From Ruminococcus flavefaciens (lineage in GTDB: Bacteria; Bacillota; Clostridia; Oscillospirales; Ruminococcaceae): a stretch of 44,045 nucleotides of DNA. A model generated the notes under the pieces. That model did no database searches. It saw nothing but the letters and a program-made list of their open reading frames with translations, and was not told the origin of the DNA. The stretch is from positions 53,355-97,399 of the forward strand of contig DBXO01000013.1 in assembly GCA_002309635.1 (NCBI GenBank), written 5' to 3'. Positions 16,150 through 24,454 of this stretch are shown in pieces. The position numbers and the translations under genes are program-made. Position 1 is the first letter of the stretch, and each line of letters starts with the position of its first letter.

Positions 16150-17655
16150 TCAGTTATAATCCTTGATGTTCCAGTGAACATCACTGCCGTCGTAGTCCGT
16201 TACTGTTACTTTCTCTATGATAACGTCCTTGCTCGGCTTATCGTTGTTTCCTGTTTCTGTTTCCTGTATCTTGAATACTACGTCCAGTCCGTCGAATACC
16301 TGACCGAAGACAGTATAGCCTCCGTCAAGCCATGGCGTACCGCCGTATGTGGAATAGATCTCAGCCTCGTTGTCAGTGAAGTCGTATCCCTTTGATCTGT
16401 AATCGTCAAGCTCGTCCTTGCTGTAGACCGTACCTGTTACGATGTAGAACTGGCTGCCGTTGCTTGCTGTCGAGCCACTGTTTGCGTAAGCTACAGCTCC
16501 AGCAGCGTGGATAAGATGCGGATCGGTGTCGTTGTCGTCGAAGCCCTTTTCAAATATGCACTCGCCGCCCGTACCGTCGCCGTTGGGGTCGCCGCCCTGT
16601 ATCATAAAGTCCTTGATGATCCTGTGGAATGTAAGACCGTCATAGTAGCCGCGCTCTGCAAGGGTGATGAAGTTCTCCACGCCCTTGTCTGCGTACTCGG
16701 GGAAGAGCTTTATCTTTATCTCCTTGTCGTAGTCCTTTATCTTGAGGCTTACGATCTTTTCGCCCTCCTTGGGAGCTGTGAAGTTGGCTATGGTCAGATT
16801 TTCCTTGCCTGTAGCCTTTCTTATCTCCTCAGGGTCGAATTTCTCATAGTCGTCTATATACCAGCGGATATCCCCGCCGTCGTACTCGCCGACCCTGACG
16901 GATTCCATGATAATGTCCTTGTATGGCATACTGGTCTGTGCATCGACTGCAACACACTGTATCTTGAAAATAACGTCAAGTCCGTCGATGACCTGTCCGA
17001 AAACGGTATAGCCGCCGTCCAGCCACGGTGCACCTCCGACCTCCTTGTAGAGCTTCTTTGCGTTGTCCGAGAAGTAATATCCTCCCTTTTTCATATCCTC
17101 GAAATCAGAGTCGGTATACTTTGTTCCCGTTACCACATAGAACTGGCTTCCGTTAGTAGAAGTGGCGCCGCTGTTCGCATAAGCGAGAGCGCCTGAAACG
17201 TGGATAAGATGCGGATCTGTGCCGCCGTCGAACTTGCCGCCCCATGTGCTTTCGCCGCCCATGCCTGTTCCCATCGGATCGCCGCCCTGTATCATAAAAT
17301 CGGTTATGACACGGTGAAACTTGAGACCGTCATAATAGCCCTTTTTGGCCAGCTCAACGAAATTCTCAACGCCCTTGTCGGCATATTCGGGGAAAAGTCT
17401 GAACTTTACGGTGCCGTAATCCTTAACGTTCATCTCTATAATGGTATCGCCCTTCTGCGGGGATGTAAAGTTTGCGATATCTACATTTTCAACTTCAGGC
17501 TCCTTGGTAGTTGCCTCAGTTGCTGCAGCAGTTGTGGTATCGCCGCCGTTATTGTCGGCGTTGTTTACCGTACTGCTCGTATCCCTGCCGCATGAAGCAA
17601 GGGCAGAAGCCGCCAGAGCCATGCAGAAGATCCCTGCGATTACTTTTTTGAACAT
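16150..17655 (-). CDS. lipoprotein with two cyclophilin-type prolyl isomerase domains
   Basis: A 501-residue protein with a lipobox ALASC (Cys about residue 23), a T/A/N-rich linker, and two cyclophilin domains at about 66-255 and 300-495. Each holds the catalytic pair: FHRVITDFMIQGGD and FHRIIKDFMIQGGD, plus GSQFYVVTG and GSQFYIVTG. Both should isomerise Xaa-Pro bonds of exported proteins on the outer face of the membrane. The two halves are clearly duplicates, down to GGxPWLDGGYTVFGQV in each. ATG 17655 has AAGGAG 8 bases upstream; an in-frame TTG just before it is too close. It has its own promoter at 17748-17776. Confidence 0.93.
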   Translation of the reverse strand: MFKKVIAGIFCMALAASALASCGRDTSSTVNNADNNGGDTTTAAATEATTKEPEVENVDIANFTSPQKGDTIIEMNVKDYGTVKFRLFPEYADKGVENFVELAKKGYYDGLKFHRVITDFMIQGGDPMGTGMGGESTWGGKFDGGTDPHLIHVSGALAYANSGATSTNGSQFYVVTGTKYTDSDFEDMKKGGYYFSDNAKKLYKEVGGAPWLDGGYTVFGQVIDGLDVIFKIQCVAVDAQTSMPYKDIIMESVRVGEYDGGDIRWYIDDYEKFDPEEIRKATGKENLTIANFTAPKEGEKIVSLKIKDYDKEIKIKLFPEYADKGVENFITLAERGYYDGLTFHRIIKDFMIQGGDPNGDGTGGECIFEKGFDDNDTDPHLIHAAGAVAYANSGSTASNGSQFYIVTGTVYSKDELDDYRSKGYDFTDNEAEIYSTYGGTPWLDGGYTVFGQVFDGLDVVFKIQETETGNNDKPSKDVIIEKVTVTDYDGSDVHWNIKDYN

Positions 17656-17747
17656 CAATATCTCTCCTTGGAAATGTGAGATCAGGTGTTTACATTAAAT
17701 AATCCCTGTCCTCAGACAGAATTAAATAATTATACTTCAACTTATAT

Positions 17748-17776
17748 ATTATACATCAAAAAAATCAGTTTGTAAA
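17748..17776 (-). promoter_or_regulatory. sigma-A promoter of the double cyclophilin gene
   Basis: TTTACA, 17 bases, TATAAT on the minus strand, in the gap between the two cyclophilin genes. Confidence 0.75.
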
Positions 17777-17839
17777 GAGTTTCATTGTATTTTTGTATCA
17801 TTCGGACAAAGGGTTTTGGTGATACGCAGCTTTTTCTGC

Positions 17840-18643
17840 TTACTTTTCGTCCTCTGATGACTTTTCGTCAGGAGAATAAGTACTTATCTTAACTGAATTA
17901 ATCATTACGTCCTCAGCAGGGAATTTGTAATCTCCCATGTTTTTTGTTTCAAGTGAAGCGAGCTTTTCCACAATGTCAAGGCCGCTGTAGGTCTGACCGA
18001 TAACCGTCATCTGCTGCGAAAAATTGGGAACGCCGCCCTTTTCTATGAACGCCTCCGCAAGCTCCTTGCTCTCAGAGGACTGTCTGAGCTCCTCCTTGAA
18101 TTCCTCGGAGAATTCCACGGTATTCACCAGCATAAAGCGGCTTCCGTTGTAATAGGTTCCGCCGCCGAGTATCTTTTCCTTAAAGGTCTGTTTCATGGTA
18201 GTGTTCATCGCCAGAACTGCGCCTCTGAAGGGCCACAGGTTCTGATGGAGCTCTCTTTTCACCAGCTCATGGGAATTATCCTTTGCGCTGCCGTCGCTGT
18301 TGGGAGCTCCTGCGGCTGAATAAGCCCCGCTTTCCGAGTGGAACACATAGGTCTTGTCATAATAGCCCTGCTCCGCAAGCTCGGTGAAGTTCTTCACCGC
18401 ATCAGGCGAATATTCGGGATAAAGCACGAAGCGGAACTCTCCCAGCGTCGTGTCCACAATGGCTATCGGATCGCCCTCTACGGGCTCATTGAGCTGTACG
18501 AGCTCCATTTCCTCGGGAATTATGGTGATATAACTGTTGTTTCTCTCCTTCATGGTGCCCGCAAGCATTACCGTAAGGGACGAAACGCCCATTATCAGCG
18601 TAAATATCAGTACGAGCCTTACTGCTCTGTTTCTTTTTATCAT
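17840..18643 (-). CDS. membrane-anchored cyclophilin-like protein, catalytic residues lost
   Basis: A 267-residue protein with one N-terminal membrane helix (about 9-29) and a cyclophilin-like domain (about 58-255). The fold is traced by IAIVDTTLGEFRFVLYPEYSPDAVKNFTELAEQGYYD, matching the neighbouring isomerase, then GSRFMLVNT and MTVIGQTYSGLDIVEKL. The active-site stretch is altered: FHR reads FHS and the FMxQGGD segment reads AYSAAGAPN, so arginine and glutamine are missing. An isomerase role is therefore doubtful; substrate binding without catalysis is possible. ATG 18643 has AAAGGAT upstream, and a full-consensus promoter precedes it. Confidence 0.85.
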   Translation of the reverse strand: MIKRNRAVRLVLIFTLIMGVSSLTVMLAGTMKERNNSYITIIPEEMELVQLNEPVEGDPIAIVDTTLGEFRFVLYPEYSPDAVKNFTELAEQGYYDKTYVFHSESGAYSAAGAPNSDGSAKDNSHELVKRELHQNLWPFRGAVLAMNTTMKQTFKEKILGGGTYYNGSRFMLVNTVEFSEEFKEELRQSSESKELAEAFIEKGGVPNFSQQMTVIGQTYSGLDIVEKLASLETKNMGDYKFPAEDVMINSVKISTYSPDEKSSEDEK

Positions 18644-18674
18644 CTGTTTATCCTTTCGATGGTATACTATTTTT

Positions 18675-18703
18675 ATTATACATACTGTGTCACAATTTGT
18701 CAA
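18675..18703 (-). promoter_or_regulatory. full-consensus sigma-A promoter
   Basis: TTGACA, 17 bases, TATAAT on the minus strand, about 30 bases ahead of the degenerate cyclophilin gene. Confidence 0.9.
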
Positions 18704-18775
18704 TATTTATCCCTGATTTTCTGAGTTTACCGATTTCCGGCGGTTTTTTTCACACTTATGGTGAAAAATTTTTTC

Positions 18776-18804
18776 TTGACAAAGCTCCCCGTTTGTGGTA
18801 TCAT
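18776..18804 (+). promoter_or_regulatory. sigma-A promoter of the SRP RNA and dnaX block
   Basis: TTGACA, 17 bases, TATCAT. The start point should fall near 18811, just ahead of the SRP RNA. Confidence 0.8.
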
Positions 18805-18841
18805 ATTAAAAGAGCATCGTCTGCTCGTATAAACGGGTGTG

Positions 18842-18975
18842 AAATTCCGAAATATAGATGTGTGGGCCCTGTGCAACAAGACCCCGTGAACCATGTCAGG
18901 CGGGAGACCGAGCAGCATTAAGCGGTGCGTGTTGTGTGCCGCAGCAAGCCTGCACATCTATGTTCCGGAATTTTT
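18842..18975 (+). ncRNA. ffs: signal recognition particle RNA, small bacterial type
   Basis: The domain IV hallmark is present: GTGAACCATGTCAGG, then GGGAGACCGAGCAGC and ATTAAGCGG, the Ffh-binding hairpin with its asymmetric loop. The 5' and 3' ends form a long closing stem: 18844-18862 (ATTCCG, then TATAGATGTG) with the matching strand ending at 18971 (CACATCTATG, then CGGAAT). A T-rich run follows. At about 130 bases it lacks an Alu domain. Its place just ahead of dnaX-ybaB-recR matches the Bacillus scr-dnaX order. The ends are estimated; the primary transcript may begin near 18811. Confidence 0.9.
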
Positions 18976-18998
18976 CTTTAGACAGGGAGGTGCGTGAT

Positions 18999-19889
18999 AT
19001 GCTCCGTTCTATCCTTGCAAAGCGTACAAAACGGGTACTGCTTTGCATAAAGCGTTCCGTACCGAAGGCGGCGGCTTTCGTGCCTCTGTCGGCGGTGGTT
19101 TTCCTCATATACGAAGCAATAAATGACAAGGGCGGAAGTATCCGCTATACCGAAGCCATCTACCTTATGCTATGCTGCTATTTTATATGCCTGATCGCAT
19201 TTACAGTGGAAGAAGTAGCCAGATACAAGGGCAGGATATTCCACTTGTACGACGAGGAGCTCATTGGCGACGCATTTACCGGTCTCGGGCGCAGCTCAAT
19301 GATGTTCGAGGACGCCCTTGAGCTGTTTGAAAAGAACAATTTCCGCATGGCACTGGAGCTTTTCACTGATATCGGAAACGGAAAGTTCAAGCTTTCCCAG
19401 CGGGAAACGGCCGTGCTGGATTTCTACCGCGGACGCTGCTACCATATCCTCAATGTCTTCCCCAATGCTGTCATATGCTACGAAAAGGCGGAGGAAAACG
19501 GCTTCTATATACCTGAGCTGCCTATATTCGAGGCCCGCTGCCATGTGGGCAACGGCAACTACGAAAAGGCTGAATACCTCTATAAGGAGCTAATGACCAA
19601 GGACTACCGCTACCGCGACAGGATACGCTGTGAAATAGGCAATATGTACCTGAAAATGAACGACGGTCTGACCGCGCTGAAATGGTTCGGAGAGTCAATA
19701 GAAAAGCACGAAAACTACGCCAGCGCAGTGGGCGGTGCGGCTATAGCACAGGCTATGCTTGGAAACACCGAAAAAAGCGCCGAGCTCTACAGGCTGGCAT
19801 TACTCAACAATATCGACAACGCCGACGACTTCAAGCATTACTACCGCGGTATAATAGCTATGAAGAAGGCTGAACAGAAAGACGGCTGA
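18999..19889 (+). CDS. membrane-anchored TPR repeat protein
   Basis: A 296-residue protein with two membrane helices near the N-terminus (about 30-45 and 53-71), followed by about 200 residues of helical repeats of the TPR type. These include FEDALELFEKNNFRMALELF, AVICYEKAEENG, KAEYLYKELM, ALKWFGESIEKHENYASA and AELYRLALLNN. It is probably a scaffold for protein contacts at the cytoplasmic membrane face. Start ATG 18999 has GGGAGG 8 bases upstream; the frame runs back to 18858 but through the SRP RNA. It sits between ffs and dnaX, 17 bases from dnaX. Partner unknown. Confidence 0.88.
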   Translation: MLRSILAKRTKRVLLCIKRSVPKAAAFVPLSAVVFLIYEAINDKGGSIRYTEAIYLMLCCYFICLIAFTVEEVARYKGRIFHLYDEELIGDAFTGLGRSSMMFEDALELFEKNNFRMALELFTDIGNGKFKLSQRETAVLDFYRGRCYHILNVFPNAVICYEKAEENGFYIPELPIFEARCHVGNGNYEKAEYLYKELMTKDYRYRDRIRCEIGNMYLKMNDGLTALKWFGESIEKHENYASAVGGAAIAQAMLGNTEKSAELYRLALLNNIDNADDFKHYYRGIIAMKKAEQKDG

Positions 19890-19906
19890 CGAAAGGAGGA
19901 AAGGCT

Positions 19907-21514
19907 GTGTACAAGGCACTTTACCGCAAATGGCGCCCGATGACATTCGATGACGTCATATCTCAGGAATATACCACGGAAGCTCTGAAAAATCAGATAA
20001 TAAGCGGCAAAACTGCCCACGCATACCTTTTCACGGGTTCGCGCGGCACAGGTAAGACCACCTGCGCCCGTATCCTTGCAAAAGCCGTAAACTGCCGCAA
20101 TATGAAGGACGGCAACCCCTGTCTCGAATGCGACATATGCCGCGACGCCGACAGCGGCGCCCTTACTGACATAGTAGAGATAGACGCCGCCTCCAACAAC
20201 GGCGTAGACAATATCCGCGACCTCCGCGACGCAGCAGTATACACTCCCGATCGCGGAGCATATAAGATCTATATCATCGACGAAGTGCATATGCTCTCCG
20301 CAGGTGCCTTCAACGCCCTGCTGAAAATTATGGAAGAGCCGCCTCCATACGTTAAATTCATACTTGCCACCACTGAGATACACAAGGTGCCCGCCACTAT
20401 CGTTTCACGCTGCCAGCGCTACGATTTCCGCAGGATAAAGCCCGAGGACATCGCCAAACGCATAAGCTACATCGCTCAGCAGGAGGAGCTTGACCTCACC
20501 GAGGACGGAGCCGCCATGATAGCAAAGCTTGCAGACGGCGGTATGCGTGACGCGGTTTCCCTACTCGACCAGTGCTCGGTATGCGCCGAGACCATAAACG
20601 CCGAGGCTGTCTCAAATGCAGCAGGAATAGCGGGAAGAGATTACCTTTACGATATGCTTGACGCCGTATCGGACTCCGATACCCCAAAGGCTCTCTCAAT
20701 AACAGCCTCTCTCTACGATATGTCGAAGGACCTCACAAGGCTGTGTGACGAGCTTATCATACAGTTCCGCAACGTAATGCTGATCAAGGCTTCGCCCGAG
20801 AATGCCGAAAAGCTGATAGTATGCATGCCCGACGAAATGGAGCGCCTTAAGGCTGTCGCCTCAAAAAGCGACCTCTCCGCGGTTATGGACAGACTCTCCG
20901 CTTTGCAGGAGTGCCGCGAGCGTATGCAGAGCGCCATGAACAAGCGTGTGGAATTCGAGATGTCCCTCATAAAACTTTGCGGAAATGTAAAGAATGCTCC
21001 CGAAAGTATTGACAATTCCGAAATTTATGATAAAATAAAACAGTTAGAGGATAAGATAAACTCAGCTCCGAAAGCTGTACAGAATATGTCTCAGGTTCAG
21101 CAGCAGCCCGAAGTGCTCGAAGCAAGCGCGGCTCCTGCCGACGAGAAGATAATCCCCACTGTAGACCTGAAAAAGCTCAGACCCGAGGATATCCGCCAAT
21201 GCGACCGCTGGGGAGAGATACTGGAGGAATTCAGCAAGATCAATCCTGCCGTTGCGGGAAGTCTTGACGGCTCTTTCGCAGGCACTGCGGGAAATTATAT
21301 CTTCATCACCGCTCAGAACCGCTTCTTCATGGACCTTTTCAAGGTCAAGGAGAATGCAGCCTCACTTGGAGCGGCTATATCCAAAGTGCTGGGACAGCGC
21401 TTCATAATCAAGGCCAAATGCGCCACAACAGTCACAGAACAGAAAAATCTTGCGGAAAGTCTCATAAAAAAGGCTGTGGAAAGCAAGATAGAGACCTCTG
21501 TCGAAAATCAGTAA
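19907..21514 (+). CDS. dnaX: DNA polymerase III subunit gamma/tau
   Basis: A 535-residue clamp-loader ATPase of the replisome. The AAA+ core has Walker A GSRGTGKT (44-51), zinc cysteines 63, 72, 75 and 78 (CLECDIC), Walker B IIDEVHML with DEVH at 125-128, and SRC (167-169) with the arginine finger. The C-terminal third is the tau-like part, with the usual weakly conserved linker around 385-420. GTG 19907 is the start: AAAGGAGGAAAGGCT precedes it and the product begins MYKALYRKWRP as in the family. No slippery A6G site is present, so a gamma form by frameshift is not supported. Confidence 0.97.
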   Translation: MYKALYRKWRPMTFDDVISQEYTTEALKNQIISGKTAHAYLFTGSRGTGKTTCARILAKAVNCRNMKDGNPCLECDICRDADSGALTDIVEIDAASNNGVDNIRDLRDAAVYTPDRGAYKIYIIDEVHMLSAGAFNALLKIMEEPPPYVKFILATTEIHKVPATIVSRCQRYDFRRIKPEDIAKRISYIAQQEELDLTEDGAAMIAKLADGGMRDAVSLLDQCSVCAETINAEAVSNAAGIAGRDYLYDMLDAVSDSDTPKALSITASLYDMSKDLTRLCDELIIQFRNVMLIKASPENAEKLIVCMPDEMERLKAVASKSDLSAVMDRLSALQECRERMQSAMNKRVEFEMSLIKLCGNVKNAPESIDNSEIYDKIKQLEDKINSAPKAVQNMSQVQQQPEVLEASAAPADEKIIPTVDLKKLRPEDIRQCDRWGEILEEFSKINPAVAGSLDGSFAGTAGNYIFITAQNRFFMDLFKVKENAASLGAAISKVLGQRFIIKAKCATTVTEQKNLAESLIKKAVESKIETSVENQ

Positions 21515-21587
21515 CGCTTCAAAAGCAAATAAACTTTGCTTGATATAAAATTATTAAAGAAACCATATTTTCAAAGGAGAATTTAAA

Positions 21588-21938
21588 ATGAAAGCAAGAA
21601 TACCAAAGAATATCAACGCAGGCGGCGCTCAGAACATGAATCAGATGATCAAGCAGGCTCAGAAGATGCAGGATCAGATCACTGAGCTTCAGGAGGATAT
21701 CGAGGCAAGAGACTTCTCTGCCACAGCAGGCGGCGGAGCTGTTGAAGTTACTATCACAGGCAAGAAGACTATCAAGTCTCTCACTCTCAAGCCCGAAGTC
21801 GTTGACCCTAACGATATAGATATGCTTCAGGACCTCATCATCAGCGCCGTAAACGAAGCTGTTAACAACGTTGAGGCTACTACAGAGAGCGAAATGGGCA
21901 AGATCACAGGCGGAGTTTCTCTCCCCGGTCTTTTCTGA
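21588..21938 (+). CDS. ybaB: YbaB/EbfC family nucleoid-associated protein
   Basis: A 116-residue DNA-binding protein of the YbaB/EbfC family, forming small dimers with pincer-like helices. The core is MNQMIKQAQKMQDQITELQ, then the sheet VEVTITGKKTIKSLTLKPEVVDP and the helical DLIISAVNEAVNNVE. AAAGGAG lies 8 bases before ATG 21588. It lies between dnaX and recR in the order conserved across many bacteria, and recR starts 6 bases after its stop. The N-terminal extension of about 15 basic residues is slightly longer than usual. Confidence 0.95.
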   Translation: MKARIPKNINAGGAQNMNQMIKQAQKMQDQITELQEDIEARDFSATAGGGAVEVTITGKKTIKSLTLKPEVVDPNDIDMLQDLIISAVNEAVNNVEATTESEMGKITGGVSLPGLF

Positions 21939-21944
21939 TAGCCA

Positions 21945-22547
21945 ATGGCTGACCACAATGCGCTCCCGCTGGTGATACTGGCGGAAAAGTTCGCTTCTCT
22001 CCCGGGAATAGGCATGAAATCGGCACAGAGACTTGCCTATCACGTAATGTCTATGGACGAGGGAGCTGTTGAGGACTTCGCAAAAGCGCTCATCGACGCA
22101 AAGAAGAACGTTCACTGCTGCAAATGCTGCCAGAATCTCACGGAAAGGGATATTTGCCCTATCTGTGACGATCCTCAGCGCGACAGGAGCATTATCTGCG
22201 TCGTCGAGAACCCAAAGGACGTTACAGCCTTTGAGCGTACAAGAGAGTACGGCGGCGTATATCATGTCCTCCACGGACTTTTGTCACCTATGGACGGCAT
22301 AACCCCCGATAAGCTCCGCGTCAGGGAGCTCCTTGCAAGGATATCAGAAGGCGGCGTCGAGGAGGTCATAATGGCTACCAACCCTACTGTAGAGGGCGAC
22401 GCTACTGCAATGTATATAGCGGGACTTCTAAAGCCTATGGGCATAAAGGTCACCCGCCTCGCTTTCGGACTTCCTGTGGGCGGTATACTCGAGTACGCCG
22501 ACGAGGTCACACTCTTCAAGGCTCTCGAAAACAGAAACGATATGTAA
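21945..22547 (+). CDS. recR: recombination mediator protein RecR
   Basis: A 200-residue RecR, which with RecO and RecF loads RecA at gaps. The helix-hairpin-helix FASLPGIGMKSAQRLAYHV lies near residues 17-35, four zinc cysteines appear in CCKCC and CPIC (about 57-74), and the Toprim domain runs from IICVVENPKDVTAFE to the C-terminal Walker-like GLPVGGILEYADEVTL. ATG 21945 has no evident ribosome site; the six-base gap after ybaB suggests translation by coupling. Last gene of the ffs-dnaX unit. Confidence 0.96.
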   Translation: MADHNALPLVILAEKFASLPGIGMKSAQRLAYHVMSMDEGAVEDFAKALIDAKKNVHCCKCCQNLTERDICPICDDPQRDRSIICVVENPKDVTAFERTREYGGVYHVLHGLLSPMDGITPDKLRVRELLARISEGGVEEVIMATNPTVEGDATAMYIAGLLKPMGIKVTRLAFGLPVGGILEYADEVTLFKALENRNDM

Positions 22548-22599
22548 ATACGGGCATCAAGCGTTATGCTCATATAGAAGTTTTATGTATATCTATTGA

Positions 22600-22852
22600 G
22601 GGAAAACCTTTTGAAAAAGGGTTATCCCTCAAACTCCTTTCCTAAAACTTCCAGCTTAAATTTTTCTTAATAGAACGCCCTCTGCAAAATGTACAGAGGG
22701 CATTAGTTTATGTTGGGCGTTCTATTAAGAAAAATTTTGGTTAAAAGTCTTTGGAAAGGGGTTCGGGGTACTCCCTGTAGTAAAGGGAGATGTCCGAAGG
22801 ACAGAGGGTCGCGCCTCCGTCAGAGGGAACCTTTACTCAGAAAGGTTTTCCC
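22600..22852. mobile_element. MITE-like palindromic intergenic element
   Basis: A 253-base element filling most of the recR-azlC gap. Its ends are perfect 12-base inverted repeats (22600-22611 and 22841-22852, GGGAAAACCTTT). Inside lies a perfect 23-base inverted pair (22658-22680 and 22715-22737) that encloses a further hairpin GCCCTCTG/CAGAGGGC (22677-22684 with 22694-22701). The arms between are imperfectly inverted as well. No protein is encoded. Layout suggests a non-autonomous transposon or folded repeat element; no target duplication was confirmed. Confidence 0.65.
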
Positions 22853-22925
22853 CGATAAATACGTATAAAGCTGCTGTACGTACATTACACCTGATACCGT
22901 TTTAATATACAACGGAGGAATTTTT

Positions 22926-23636
22926 TTGAAAAGCAGATTTTTACGCGGAATGTCCCACGGTATCCCAATTTGCTTGGGATATCTTTCAGTCTCTTTCGGC
23001 TTCGGAATTCTTGCGGTCAACAAGGCGGGACTTTCCGTATTTCAGGCTTCGGTCATATCCGCTTCAAACCTTACTTCCGCAGGACAAAAGGCAGGGCTTG
23101 ACGTAATAGCCGCAGGAGGAGCCATTATCGAGATGATACTGCTCCAGCTGACGATAAATATCCGCTACTCGCTGATGGCGCTGTCCCTTTCGCAGAAGCT
23201 TGACAAGCGCTTCACAACGCCTCACCGACTTATGGCGTCATACGGCATAACCGATGAGATATTCGCAGTATGCTCGGCACAAAAGGAACCCCTTACCCCT
23301 GCGTACATGTACGGAATGATATTCATAGCCGCCTTAGGCTGGATAGCGGGTACCGCTCTCGGAGCAGCGGCAGGCGAGCTTCTTCCCGCATCTGTCAGCA
23401 TGGCTATGGAGATTGTTCTGTACGGAATGTTCATAGCCATAGTGATACCTCCCGCAAAAAAGCAGCACGGAGTGCTGTTTGCGGCGGTGATAGCGGCAGC
23501 TCTCAGCGTGATGTTCAGATATGTCCTGCCGATGGTGAGCGAGGGCTTTGCCATAATTATTTCCGCAATTGCCGCTTCAATGCTTACAGCTCTCATATTC
23601 CCCGTCAAGGACGAAGAAGAGGAGGCAGCCGCATGA
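22926..23636 (+). CDS. azlC: AzlC-type branched-chain amino acid exporter, large subunit
   Basis: A 236-residue membrane protein of the AzlC/YgaZ family, which with AzlD exports branched-chain amino acids or their analogues. The start GIPICLGYLSVSFGFGILAV and the segment LTSAGQKAGLDVIAAGGAIIEMILLQLTINIRYSLMALSL are family marks. The start is TTG 22926, with GGAGG about 9 bases upstream; the first in-frame ATG (22950) lacks a spaced ribosome site. Its stop overlaps the azlD start by four bases (ATGA). No promoter was firmly identified because the MITE-like element lies directly upstream. Confidence 0.92.
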   Translation: MKSRFLRGMSHGIPICLGYLSVSFGFGILAVNKAGLSVFQASVISASNLTSAGQKAGLDVIAAGGAIIEMILLQLTINIRYSLMALSLSQKLDKRFTTPHRLMASYGITDEIFAVCSAQKEPLTPAYMYGMIFIAALGWIAGTALGAAAGELLPASVSMAMEIVLYGMFIAIVIPPAKKQHGVLFAAVIAAALSVMFRYVLPMVSEGFAIIISAIAASMLTALIFPVKDEEEEAAA

Positions 23637-23932
23637 CCCTTGCAGTATATATAATCGTCATGGCAGGAGTGACCTATCTCATAAGAATGATACCCTTTAC
23701 ATTCTGCCGCAAAAAGATAAGATCCCGTTTCTTCCGCAGTTTTCTGTATTATATCCCCTACGCGGTGCTTTCCGCGATGACGATACCCGCAATATTCTAC
23801 ACCACCCATAATGTATGGACAGCCGCTGCAGGCACGGCAGTTGCCCTGCTGCTTGCATTCCTCGAAATGCCGCTTATCGTGGTCGCACTTGCGGCTTCGG
23901 GCACGGCTTATCTGCTCAGTTTCTTTGTGTGA
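23633..23932 (+). CDS. azlD: AzlD-type branched-chain amino acid exporter, small subunit
   Basis: A 99-residue membrane protein with about four helices, partner of AzlC in branched-chain amino acid export. Recognisable stretches are GVTYLIRMIPFTF, the basic loop CRKKIRSRF, and FLYYIPYAVLSAMTIPAIFY. The ATG overlaps the azlC stop, with GGAGG 8 bases upstream, so the two are co-translated. The following gene starts 13 bases after its stop and probably shares the transcript. Confidence 0.93.
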   Translation: MTLAVYIIVMAGVTYLIRMIPFTFCRKKIRSRFFRSFLYYIPYAVLSAMTIPAIFYTTHNVWTAAAGTAVALLLAFLEMPLIVVALAASGTAYLLSFFV

Positions 23933-23945
23933 AAGGAGCTAAACT

Positions 23946-24431
23946 ATGCTGAAAAAGATACTCAGCAGCGAAGCCTGTGCGAAATGCAGGCTGTGCTGCA
24001 TCTTCGACCGCTATGACGTGTGGGAGACACCCGTATTTACTGCGGAGCTATGCGAAAGAATAAAATCCGCCCGTCCGGAGGTGCAGTTTGTCACCAAGGA
24101 CGGCGGCTATATATTCAGAGTAGGCGAGCTCAGGGGCGACGAGCTGTTTTCCTGCCCCGCCCTTACGGAAAATGGCTGTATGCTTGGCGACGAAAAGCCC
24201 TTCGACTGCCGCATATGGCCGTACCGTATCATGGAAGTAGGCGGCAGACGCGCCATAACCTTTGCTTCCATATGCGACGAGCTGTTCCACCGCCCCCTTT
24301 CGGATCTTGTGGGACTGCTGAAAGAGGGACTTGCAGACGCTATTTTCGCATATGCCGACAAGCACCCTGAAATAGTAAAGCCCTACTACGAGGGCTATCC
24401 GGTGCTCATGTTCGAGAGAAAACCGTTATAA
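23946..24431 (+). CDS. YkgJ-type cysteine cluster protein
   Basis: A 161-residue soluble protein of the YkgJ group, thought to bind a zinc ion or an iron-sulfur cluster. The pattern is CAKCRLCC near residues 11-18, then CPALTENGCMLGDEKPFDCRIWPY at about 74-97, the family signature. Function in this family is not established. AAAGGAG lies 8 bases before ATG 23946. It follows azlD closely, so it is probably transcribed with the exporter, though no functional tie is known. Confidence 0.85.
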   Translation: MLKKILSSEACAKCRLCCIFDRYDVWETPVFTAELCERIKSARPEVQFVTKDGGYIFRVGELRGDELFSCPALTENGCMLGDEKPFDCRIWPYRIMEVGGRRAITFASICDELFHRPLSDLVGLLKEGLADAIFAYADKHPEIVKPYYEGYPVLMFERKPL

Positions 24432-24454
24432 ACGATGAGTCCGCTGCTATATGT

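Noticed and set aside
16507..17196. A 229-codon open frame opposite the cyclophilin gene
   Set aside because: Antisense shadow created by codon bias of the real gene.
18858..18998. Upstream extension of the TPR protein
   Set aside because: This part overlaps the SRP RNA; a strong ribosome site supports the start at 18999.
21000..21200. Programmed frameshift in dnaX to give a gamma form
   Set aside because: No A6G slippery run with a downstream stem was seen; the longest A run in the relevant region is shorter.
22600..22852. CRISPR array
   Set aside because: The repeated pieces are inverted pairs rather than evenly spaced direct repeats.
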